From assembly GCA_021234155.1 (NCBI GenBank), contig JAJEKV010000017.1:15705455-15769454 (forward strand): 64,000 nt of DNA, read 5' to 3'. Position 1 is the stretch's first letter; every line of letters begins with the position of its first letter. Below are positions 47,130 to 57,344 of this stretch, piece after piece. The DNA comes from Isoetes taiwanensis (lineage: Eukaryota; Streptophyta; Lycopodiopsida; Isoetales; Isoetaceae). The position numbers and the translations under genes are program-made. The notes beneath the pieces were generated by a model, which saw only the letters and a program-made list of their open reading frames with translations, was not told the origin of the DNA and searched no databases.

Positions 47130-49627
47130 AGGCTTACCCGCGCCGATGCAGTATAACGCCTAGGAGATCAGCGGTCCTACTCGACTGCAGCAATTACAGC
47201 ATCACCCTGGATGTCAAACCCTTCCCAACAAGTTTACCGTATTTTTCGACGCAAATGAGCTAGTCTAATTTTATTCCACCCCTACTTCCTAAAACCGTCA
47301 GCCTGTTGGACGGGTGATGAGCGTATAAAGATGTAATTGCTGTTTCGCTGGAACTGTTCTTTTGTTGATCCGTGGAATCTACTGTTTCTGCCTTCAGCCG
47401 CTCCTGCACCACCAGTAGAGTCCTGCTCCAAGGCATATGATTGGGGATCCTGAGATTGAGGGTCAAATAGAATTGAGAAGTTGCCAACCCAAATCTGGCT
47501 CAAAATATCTGCCAGAACAGCCGCATAGCGAATGCACGCCTTAGCTTGGGTGGTGCCATTTTCGCTTACGCGCCGCTATATTACCTTCCTCAGCTTCCCT
47601 CAATCCACTCAAAAAGGCTCCATGCATGGTTGCAGGATAACGACGGTCACTGAAGTTGCCTCGCTTCGCAAAAAGAGATTATCACCTACACTTTCTGCCA
47701 AGATGTCGTAATCATCTCCAGATGCCTGAACTGCAACATTAGAATATGATCCATAACAAGAGGATCACTACCCCCATCGTGGTACATTACAGTTTGAATG
47801 GACGGAACAGATATTCCTTTCAGCTGATAAATTGCTAAAAGAGTGTTTTGTGACAAAGATTGATGAGCCAATTTTAAAGCTGAAAGACATGCCTAAAATG
47901 ACAGATGAAACTATATTTAATAGGAACGGATAGATGAATACCTCTCAAAACAGATAAGACGCCATTGAATTGCTTCCAGAGGTGCATTTTCTCAAAGTTT
48001 ATAGCAGCTTCACCAGCCACAAGAGAGCATGCAATTAGAAGTGGACCTCCAGATACTGCAGCATAACTGTAGAAGAGGAAGAATCCTCCCTTCTAGGCGT
48101 GGCTGTCAGCCAACGCTCAAAGGTACTGAATTCCACCCCAAAACCATATGGAAACAAACATCGCAAAATCCTTTATTAAGCAGTCCAAATCCCAGTCTAT
48201 TGATTGCTCAATCTTCTTTTTGTGGTAGTTCTGGCTCAAAAGTTACAGCTCACGCTCAAACTCCGAGAGGAACTGTACACAACAATCATATCCTTCAAAT
48301 ACCTGGTCTGCCGTGAATAACCTGCACACCACCACTCCATGGTGGCGAACAGCCCGGCTGAGAATATTTCTACGAAGCGAAACCCAACCCTCAATGAGTC
48401 ACTAGGGACAAAGTGTTGATCTCCAAATCACAAGTGGGTCATTCAACCGTGGGTGGAGACGGGAAAGCAACCACAAGGATTCCCAAGTACTAAAAGTATT
48501 TTTCTCAAATCACATGTTTTGCTCTCTTCTAGGAAGTCAAAGGCACACTTGCACTTTGAGGGTTTCAAGTGTTGTGCCTAGGCAATAAGCATTCGCAAAT
48601 ATTTTCCATCTCCTCTGAGCTTGTTCGCTTATCCAAAAGCCAAGTTTGAACTGTGTTTCCACCTTCAAATCCACATCCTCGCTAACAACTGCACCATTGG
48701 GTTGATAAAGTGGACACTTTTCCCGGATTTTGTGAAGGGGGAATCCAATCTGCCGTGCCAAAACTCCCAATGGATTCCCATGTATTCCAGTCACAACACT
48801 ACCTCCTAAATCTGCAGCTGCAATCTGACCCCCTCCTTCCATTTTCTTTGTGTATACTGTACTTCAGGCTCTTGCCTACCTTCACCGGCTACTCACCTTG
48901 TGCCCTAATGCTAGCAATTATTCCTGCGTTATGCTCCTGCCAATCCTGCCCCAACTATCACTACGGAAGACTTCGTTGCTTCAGGTGGAATTGCAGCCTT
49001 AACTGTAGGGGCTACTCCAAAGTTAATGTATCCATAAGACAACAAGAACTTAAAAGCAGATCTCACTAGGTTCTTGTGTTGACTTCGAATTGACTCCATC
49101 ACACTGTCTTCATCCAGCCAAACATTCACATTCTCTCTCCACCTGGCTAGAATGCAATTCCTAATTACAATATAATTAGCCTGCTCCTCACCACCTACAT
49201 TAGATACCACACCAGCCTCAATTTCCTCCTCCGTCAGAAATTCACTAGGAAACCCAATTGCAGCTGCGATCATGGCCTCTACATCCACTTCCTTCTCCAT
49301 ATCCATCGTTTTCTTCTTACGACCTTTTACAGAAGATGATGCAGCATTCCCACCTAAGCGCTGTTCTATCATTGCATCCATCAAATTTTCGTCATAGCTC
49401 ATGTTTCTAACCTGTTGTCTGAGAGCACGCATGCTTTTGCCACGTCCTGACAATCGACCAGCTTCGCCAACAGCTTCTTCCATGGCAGCAAGGGCTTCCC
49501 GTTTCTTTCTTTTGCGCTTTATTTCAGCAAAGGCAGAGGAGGCGGCAGCTGCAGCTGCAGCTGCATCGGCCACAGCTACAGCGTCGGAAGCCGAATTGAG
49601 GGGTATAGGCGCCTCCTCAACCTCCAT
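47130..49627 (-). pseudogene. FLD: FLD/LSD1-like histone demethylase pseudogene
   Basis: FLD-type proteins are FAD-dependent H3K4 demethylases (SWIRM plus amine oxidase) that act in autonomous flowering control. The first 232 codons (49627-48929) are open: an Ala-rich, basic N-terminus, the SWIRM domain (IAAAIGFPSEFLTEEEIEAG to GYINFGVAPTVKAA) and SVVIVGAGLAGA, the FAD dinucleotide fold. Traces then continue collinearly: VYTKKMEGGG, DLGGSVVTGIHGNPLGVLAR (48815-48756), VFEGYDC, FFLFYSYAAVSGGPL (about 48090-48045), LSVLRG, SGDDYDILAESV-like text near 47715, the C-terminal NFSILFDPQSQDPQSYA at about 47480-47430, and KLVG-KGL near 47220. Stops and shifts occur from 48928 on. No long introns were seen; a roughly 117-bp insert at 47941-47824 has GT...AG ends. 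Compared with LDL1-type paralogs, the N-terminus and C-terminal tail fit FLD better. Confidence 0.85.
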
Positions 49628-49639
49628 CTCCGAGCCTCG

Positions 49640-50940
49640 CTACGCCCAAAGCCCCAAAATGAATTTAAAGTGCCTCATCCTCCAAACCTTCGTTTTAAGT
49701 CAAACGTTCTCCCTTTTTCTTTCCTTTAACGTCCGATTCTTCGTTTTCCTTTTAATATGCTAGGAGACTTCAACTGATGTTTTTTGGGTTGCACTTCTTC
49801 GTTTCCCTTATATGTCAAGAGATTTCATGATTGTTTGTTTGTTTTATGTCATGAGATACTAGTAAATATGTGCCCTTCATTGCCGGGCCAACGTCTTGGC
49901 ATTTATTTTTACTCGACCTTTAACGGGCCCATATGCGGCAACTTCTAGCCAAATGTTGAAAGTTGGATATCGGCAAGAACGACATTTGCTTTTGTAATTA
50001 TTTCAAGCTGCTGAAACGTCTAGTTTTATATTGGCTCAATGTATTAATTTTATACTTATGGATTTTAGTAGCAGAATTAATGCCTTGTAAGGAATGTTGA
50101 AGTTTGTAAAGACACAAATTTCGAAAGACGAATCCAAAACTTATATTGGAAATGTCACCATTTTAAGTAGTTAAGTACACAGCAAAATATCAGACTTTAT
50201 TTACGCCCCGTGATATCTCTATCTCCTAATGCATAACATTTTAGCCGGGTAAAAGTGAAAATGCATGGGCGAAGTCATTTATTCGAATCGGCTTCACAAT
50301 GTCTCGTTAACAATACTGTCATCACACGTGAGATAACTCATCCCGAAGGTAGCTCATATAATGGAATCAGATACCGCCTCTGGACAAAACGACTTGTAGA
50401 TCCTAAAATGCATTCCATTATATATTCCAACGCATGTGAGTTCTTTTGCTACCAAAACGCCAATATGCCAGTGTTCAGTATCGTTTCTCATCTAATAAGA
50501 ATGACAAAACGATTACAAATTAGTTAAAACATTGCATTATCCAATATGCAGTCTATTTTCCACTTACCTCTCTCAAAGCACATCTGCATAAACAACGTTC
50601 CCTTGGGTAGACTTGAGCAGATAAAAAGTCATCAATAAATTGGATGTAGTTCTCCAACTTGACAACTTATTCAGACATAAGTCACTGCATTTGGCTTATA
50701 CTAAGACTCAAATATACCATGGGACCAATTAAGTACCATCTACATGGATGAATAAGTGAGTAAGTAAGAAAAAAAAGAAAGAAAGTAAAAAAAATCAATG
50801 AGAACAAAGAGAATTAGTAGTAAAGATTTTTAAGCATTAGACTCAAAGAGGACTTGTTTATATACAATATTTGTTGTATATCTTGGATCTCATATACTTG
50901 TAAAGCATCTCCATCCTTTCCATATAATGAGCACCCTACG
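49640..50940. other. Spacer without recognised gene
   Basis: The flank upstream of the FLD-like sequence, then AT-rich DNA with purine-rich (A/G) runs near 50765-50800. No promoter elements could be assigned. Confidence 0.35.
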
Positions 50941-50949
50941 CTCTTGATT

Positions 50950-53000
50950 CCTTTGGAGTTCTCGCAAAAATTCTCCCAAAATGCTATAATGAGTCCTCAA
51001 AAATAATTTCAAAGCATGACATCACATCACATCATCGGAAGTACTCTTGGCCCCAAAGCTTCAAAAATACGTTTATGCATCATCGGGGCCTCATCCCATA
51101 TAATTATACGAGTCAGCTCTTATCAATTTTGGTTAGCTCTGACCGCTTTAGAGTATTGCAAGTCGACGCCCTTGATCTATATTTACTCCAGATCTTATAT
51201 ACCTGAATGTGAGGTACGCCCACCTTCAATAAAGTGGAAGCAATCCTAAGAAGCAAGAGCAAATGCAATGATACCTTTGGCACTAACATAGACAACATGG
51301 GTACAATAAGCTCTTTCCCGAAATACCGCACTATGAACGAAAAAACATCTCAGGCTTTTTTCCAACACCACGCTCATCAATCATATGGTCAAAGATAATG
51401 CGCTGGTCCTTATATAGGCAAAATTACATCTTCTTGCACTTCTATGTCTTCCTCAAACACCATCCCGAATATCATATATGGATCACAGACGCCAATGACA
51501 CGAATTTAAACCCCCTCTAAAAGATCGTCCACAATGTTTAGAAGTGCCATGTCAAGTAATTGATCACATGGTTCTTCCTCATAGCCCTTCTTACCAAGCA
51601 GTCATTGACCATAAAGTTTGATTCTTCCCACACGCCATGTTATATCTTCGGATGGTTCACACATTTAAAGGATCATGGCTAACATATGTCGTACTGTGGT
51701 GATGCCCCATGTCAAACTTCCCATCAAAAGAGCTTTCAAAATCTTCAAAACTAATCGCGATATGTGATCCCAGTCAATAAGTCGTAGAGCATAGTATCGC
51801 CTCCTTCGTATGATTAACAAAGTACATGCCCAATAGTAGGGAAGCTTTTGATTGTTGGATCTAACCTCGCCATTTCCTACCGGGTTTATCATAGGTAAAC
51901 TTTTTTCAAAAAATCATGGTAGAGCAATTGAGTAGGCCTCTATTTCCAGATGCATTCATCTCAAAAAGTCGGCCAACGCTTGTTCCATTATTCTTTACCA
52001 TAGTGTCCACGCCATACCTTCTACCAGTATACATCTTGTTGCATTGGAAGATGCACGTACCAAGCTTAGTGACGTGAGGAAATCAAGAGCAGTATATTTC
52101 ATTTGAGAGGATTCTCCATGATGCCCTAAGCCGGGTGAAGTAGTATGCATTCAAGAACCGCTTCAACTCTCATCATGGTTTATGGTGGTGCTCGCTACTA
52201 GATGCACCATCACTGGCCGTCAGTTCACGCCAGATCATATCCGGCCTTTGTAGACATACTTGTACGTATACTTAACGCTACTTTTACAAGAAATGCAAGA
52301 TACGCCAACATTGAATGGCACTTTAGCACGGCGCGTCGCCCACCGGATATGGGTACGACACATCTCAAGGTCTAAATCTATATCCCTTTTTTCACCTTTG
52401 GTTATAATCTCTTCTTTGATACAATCCGATACCGCCAACAATCATGTCTCATCTGAAAATGCACGGATAATGCTTTGTACACTCTTCCATCCTCAAGACA
52501 CGGACTTTTTGATATCCGCGCATCGCATGGCCCATGCATCATATTGCTGTGACCACCTATGCAATTCAAGATGTGCATCTTTTGTCTCTGGGTATTTCAA
52601 AGACAAATTATATATTTGATCAATCTTCTGGCCAGGAAGGGCTTGTTGGCATGATCCAAATATAGTCAACAAATGTACATGTGGCAAGCCTCTTTTCCGA
52701 ATCAATAACACTCTCGCAATTATGCACCAAATATACCATGATTAGTTATCGATCTACCAGATCCTTTACTTTCATATGAAATACTCTAGCCACTCAACTT
52801 TGGTCGATCACTTCATGACAATATATAATAACTCCCTCCTAATCTCTTCCCACCTACCGGGTAGTCATGGTTATAAAGAGGCCACGGCCTCCAAGTTCAA
52901 CACAGACATGGCATCCCTCGATATCGCTAGTCATGTATCTTGACCTCTCATACGTGAGGGATGGTAACACAACTTTTGACTAATAGCACCGCGAACGTTT
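50950..53000 (-). pseudogene. Helitron Rep-helicase relic (5' and 3' truncated)
   Basis: Minus-strand pieces follow the order of plant Helitron RepHel proteins. The Helitron-like N domain includes GRGLFITMT at about 52890-52862, RKRGLPHVHLL at about 52700-52666 and YPETKDAHLELH at about 52600-52560. Next come PFNVGVSCISCKSSVKYTYKYVYKG at 52320-52247, SFEDF near 51755 and a degenerate Walker A near 51320-51300. ASSG follows near 51270 and IIWDEAPMMHK at 51105-51073, the Walker B region. The frames are shifted and contain stops, and the last third of the helicase is missing. The 5' TC and 3' CTRR hairpin ends of a Helitron were not found. The chromovirus LTR begins only about 200 bp beyond the N-terminal part. 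Confidence 0.78.
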
Positions 53001-53169
53001 TTTCGGAATAGTGTGTTGATTCAACACAAATGAATTGTCGCCTTTTCTGGTCCACCTTCAAGTAAACATGTCATAAATGTACTGCGGAAACAAATCAAGC
53101 AGCCATTTTAAGTATGCCGTCCATCTTACTCATAGGAAGAAGTAACACAAAATGTAATCCATCATATAA

Positions 53170-54729
53170 GCCGTGGTGATATTCCTTACGCAGATAATGG
53201 TCCCGGTGACATATATACCGCATTACCGCCGCGACACTTCATCCGATCGACGTAACGCCGACGTAGCTAAAGCGTAGCCCTGGGGCAACTTGCAAGGTAT
53301 GTATGTGCATTTATTAATGTGCACATTTACCAATGCACATTTATTAAGGTGCACACCTTTCCATGTGATACCTTATGCCACCTAGCCATTAAAGGTGGTA
53401 GCCATTCCCAATTATCCCACATGCCTAGGCGCTGGATAATTGGAAACCCCAGCCCTAACCCCCTCGCTCTTCCATTTTCTAGGAGGAAACCCTAACTTCG
53501 CTATTTTCGGCCCATAGGGTTCTGTGAGTCTGCTTTTGGCCGCCTCCGAGTTTAAACCGCCTTCCCACTTCATTCCGAGCGCCGAATTGCACCGCTGCTT
53601 CCTTGATTCAAGCAGCTCACAGGATGGTTTAACTGCAGCAGGAGGAGCAGCCAAGGATCAGAGTTTAGTCAATTTAATAGCTCAAACCGCCTTCCGGGCC
53701 ATAAACGAGGTTTAGCTCTATTAAATTGCTCATAGCAGCCCACTTTAGATCTCCAGATATTGTGACTTAACGAAAGAACCTAACTCTATGATATAGATTA
53801 GATCTAGTTCTTTAGTTCTTCTTCCGTGATGTATATGGATGATGTATCTCTCAGGAACTCTCAGATTGGGAAGGGGGGGTGTGTATATCCCTGCCTAGTA
53901 GTTGATGCTTCCTAGTTAGCTTCTAGCAATAATCAGAGATTCGCATGTGTACAAAGCAAGAACCACACCGGCCAGGTGAAGGCCGTATCAGCTTTAGAAG
54001 GAGGTTCGTGTTCACTCTGGAAATCCATCCCTTCCGGTGTGTAAGGCCTACCGTGGGATCATTGTAGAGTTCAGGTCTACGGCTTACATCATGCAGTAAA
54101 GTAAGGCATACTGACACCCGGTGGAGTGATGGCGCTACTCTCCAAGTGGGTTCAAGTCAATAAGGGCAAAGTGTCCCCTAGTCACCTTGAGCCGCCACGT
54201 AGATCTCTCGAGGAGCTTATCCCTACCGCCTCTACCTGAATCGGGAGATGCAACCCGTGAATAGCCCTTTGGCTATGCATCCCATGTGGGCTATGTACAG
54301 TCCCAACACTTTTCACCCTACTCGCAGTGTGCAATGTGAGGGGGCTGATGGGGAAAGTGGATAACCCTATGCTATAGCTCGATGCTGCACGCAAATCCAT
54401 TGCCATGAATTCGCTCAAGAATGAACTCGAGACCCAAGCCGCTACTATCCCTTTATTATTTTCCCATATGTATTATGCTGATCTCGCCTATGCAGATGTT
54501 GATGTACCACCCTTCAGGATATGTGTGATGTATATCGCCATCGACATGTATGTTTACGCCTCGCAGCCTAGGTAGGCCCCGGAGACGGTAAACACCCCTT
54601 TCACTTTTCCCAATCGGGACCCCTGGGGACGGGTCACAGTTGATATGTGGAGGCCTCAGACGCGATATGTCGTATGGGGATGAATCGGTTGTATACCTGC
54701 GACACAATCGCATACTATAGGACGCCACA
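53170..54729 (+). repeat. 5' LTR of element 2
   Basis: It shares with the element 1 LTRs the GTGCACATTTA words (53310-53355), CCCACATGCC (53416), AATTGGAAACCC (53438), TATGCATCCCATG-type text and the end sequence GGACGCCACA (54720-54729), which is the reverse complement of TGTGGCGTCC. The CA end is exact. The TG start is uncertain. Confidence 0.82.
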
Positions 54730-54732
54730 AAG

Positions 54733-54744
54733 TGGTATCAGAGC
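54733..54744 (+). other. Primer-binding site of element 2 (initiator Met tRNA)
   Basis: TGGTATCAGAGC begins three bases after the LTR end. This is the exact complement of the 3' end of plant initiator Met tRNA, the usual primer for minus-strand synthesis in many chromoviruses and Copia elements. Confidence 0.93.
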
Positions 54745-54918
54745 AATGTTCTTGGAGACCAGCATGCCACCATGCCCCAAAGAGGTACTCAATCCGACAG
54801 ATCTTTCAAACCTCTAAAATGAAAAAAATTTCATTTTGTGTATATGCTAGCTTGTAACAAGTTAAGTGAATATAACATAAAAGACTAAAAATTAGTGAGC
54901 CAAACCTTCAAAAGTAGG

Positions 54919-55205
54919 ATGGTCTCGCATCGCCGCGCTGTGACAATATACGAAAATCATTTTCTGCCTAGGCGCAACGTGGTGGTAATATTGCGCCCAA
55001 AACACCTTTAAAAGTCATGAATTTCAAAAATAACTTGGTAATTCTACCCCTGCTTCAGAATTAAACTAGAATTAGTATGTTACATCCCTAAAACATAAAG
55101 TTAAAGTATAAAATTTAGCATCGGGGATCCACTGATAACTTATCGTCGTAAGCGTGACCAAAATGAAACTTTCATTTTCGGGCCTGGGCGCGAACGGTGG
55201 TGACC
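54919..55205 (+). repeat. Two hairpin-type repeats in the leader of element 2
   Basis: Copies lie at about 54919-54995 and 55143-55205. The second contains AAAATGAA/TTCATTTT, an 8-bp stem with a 3-base loop, followed by GGGCCTGGGCGCGAACGGTG. The first has GAAAATCATTTTC. They lie upstream of the TATA box at 55286, mirroring element 1. Confidence 0.62.
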
Positions 55206-55285
55206 AAGGAGGTTAGAAATGCTTAAATTTAGGTGTTTTAGGTGGCCTGCAAAGGGTAGTTTAAATGCATTCAAAATGCCCGGTT

Positions 55286-55295
55286 TATAAATAGG
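55286..55295 (+). promoter_or_regulatory. TATA box before ORF0 (element 2)
   Basis: TATAAATAGG, followed by CCCCCCATTTCCAC about 15 bp later. The same combination (TATAAATAGG then CCCCCATTTCTCAC) recurs before gag at 57220. Confidence 0.55.
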
Positions 55296-55393
55296 ATTCC
55301 TGAATCCCCCCATTTCCACGTTTCTTAGAAAATCGCCCCGCTAAGCGGGCAGCGGCTTTTCACGTATTGGATCGGTAATCACAAATATGGCCC

Positions 55394-56600
55394 TATCTAA
55401 ACAGACTACCGTGAGTCCTCCGGTGTGTTACTCCTCCGCCTCATCAAGAGATGCTTCTGGACAGCTGGCCGCCGCAGCGAAGGCGCCCAAACCTTCTATT
55501 GCCGGTGGAGAGTTGAACCGAGGAGCACCCCGCCAACAACAACAACAACCAAGAAGGGGGTGACCATTGCGGAGGAGGATGCCCACCCGACGCAGGAAAT
55601 TGCAGGTCCAAGGCTAAGAGCAAAATGGACATGCAGAAATCCTTGGAAGTGGACGAAAGCATGAGGAATAGAGAACCGGCTGCGGATCGTTTAGGAGGAA
55701 AGGGAAGGGGCGAAGGAAGAGCGCAAGATCGGGCCGAGGGAGCGAGAGGAAATGAGGGAGTACCAGGCTCGAGCCAAAATGAGGAGGAAGAGCTCTTGCC
55801 ATTGATAAAAGATGCATGAAGCCAAGGAGTCATTTTGTTGTAAGAGAAAGAGAAAGAGGAGGAGCCAACCACGCGAGCCAAGAAAGAAGGTGAAGATCGG
55901 GAAAGCGGAGGAAGGGAGTATGAATGTTGTTTGCAAAGGGTTTGCCATCAACTTAACCATCACCGACCAAACCGCCTCCTCTGGACGATTCCCGGACACG
56001 AAGACTACGCCCCTCAAATCACGTATGGGCAAGCTCTTCCAAACCCACCGTACCGAGAGTGCAGCACCGACCATGCCTCGGACTCACAAAGTTACAAAAG
56101 CTCCCCACCTTACCCGGGACGCGGATAGAGTCACACAAAGAATCACAGCTACAAATAGATATGGCGTGATAGACCCCGCCAAGGTCTATCAAAAAGAAGC
56201 TAAGGGAGCACAACGCCTTCATGGTGAAGTGGAGGCGCATAACGATATTACTGTGATACTGTGAGTGAGGACTATCAAGGTGGACACCCGGTCTAAGAGC
56301 CAAACTCGGAAGCTTCAAGCCTCCTAGGCCACCAGGAAGAAGAGAACCGGCAGGAAGGGAGACCGAGAGGAGAGCCTCCTGGGCGAGATAAGGCATTTTC
56401 AACAGAAGCACGTGCTCCCCTGATCCCCGCGGCACCGCTCGCCCGCTTTAGTCCGAGAGGTCATCCGTGAATACAACACTGACATATGAGGTGACCGACG
56501 AGATGTTGTCGCCCGTAGAGGCAGCCAGAAAGCAAAACGCAAAGATTTTGAAGATCTCGACTACCGCATTGGCGCGAAGAGGGTCATTGACTCATGAGGC
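55394..56600 (+). pseudogene. Extra upstream ORF (ORF0) of element 2, function unknown
   Basis: A GC-rich segment with an early ATG at about 55394. It has an Ala/Pro-rich part (GQLAAAAKAPKPSIAGG near 55455-55510) and then basic, Arg/Lys/Glu-rich text. A 150-codon open piece lies at 55812-56264 in a different frame, so shifts have occurred. The 3' part around 56190-56260 matches the equivalent place in element 1. No known domain was recognised. It could be a duplicated, diverged gag N-terminus or a novel element protein. Confidence 0.5.
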
Positions 56601-56778
56601 AAGACATGCATCTTGCTAGACACATCAAGGGAGAGCCTTAAAATTTTGTAAAATAATAGAAAATTAAATAATATAAAATGCTTTTGCCAAATAATATGTC
56701 TAATCTTGCTTAATGGTTGCTATTGAATTCTCGGCTTTTGTTTTAGTTGCACGGATTACTTAAAGCAATTTGAAGACG

Positions 56779-57035
56779 ATGTCTCACACGTCATACGACG
56801 TAAAATGAACTTTCATTTTCGGGCCGGGTGCAACGGTGAGACCATGCCCCAAAACTGCCTCCCAATTGACCAAATAAGGGGTCATTTCCTCATTTCAACC
56901 CCAATGAAATGTAGTATAATTAGACCCTTACATCACCCAAATTGGATAAGTTTAACCCAATTAGGTTAATGTCTCACACTGCCGCCAGGCGTAAAATGAA
57001 CTTTCTTTATTATCTGGCTCAAGAATGCAGAGACC
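56779..57035 (+). repeat. Two hairpin-type repeats in the ORF0-gag spacer (element 2)
   Basis: Copies lie at about 56779-56850 and 56969-57035. Both begin GATGTCTCACAC or AATGTCTCACAC and contain GTAAAATGAACTTTC. The first has a perfect AAAATGAA/TTCATTTT stem and ends CAACGGTGAGACCATGCCCC, which matches the tail of the element 1 repeats. The opening GTCTCAC and closing GTGAGAC are themselves complementary. Confidence 0.65.
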
Positions 57036-57219
57036 TTCTCAAGTAATTGTCTAATTCATACATATCCAAATGACCCCCACTCAAGGTAGTAATGGGTTCA
57101 TTAGGTTGATCTTAACATGCTCAAACCCAAAGTAGCCTTCAAATTCTCATTTGCATCTCTCAGTAGGTCGTAATGTCAACCCCCAAATTTCAGTCATCCA
57201 AAAATTAGTTTTTCACTTC

Positions 57220-57229
57220 TATAAATAGG
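57220..57229 (+). promoter_or_regulatory. TATA box before gag (element 2)
   Basis: TATAAATAGG followed by CCCCCATTTCTCACTCTC, a pyrimidine-rich initiator-like stretch, and then the gag region. Equivalent to 10294-10304 in element 1. Confidence 0.58.
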
Positions 57230-57344
57230 CCCCCATTTCTCACTCTCTTAGCACCTCCTAAGCAAGTTTGTTCTTGACGCTAGGCATTTTCCACCCCCTA
57301 TTTCCGCGATCCGAAGCTTTCTATGGTCTCATCTTCCCCGCATC

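Noticed and set aside
55444-55881. 145-codon minus-strand frame rich in Ser, Pro and Phe
   Set aside because: It is antisense to ORF0 of element 2. The purine-rich coding strand explains the Ser/Phe/Pro-rich complement.
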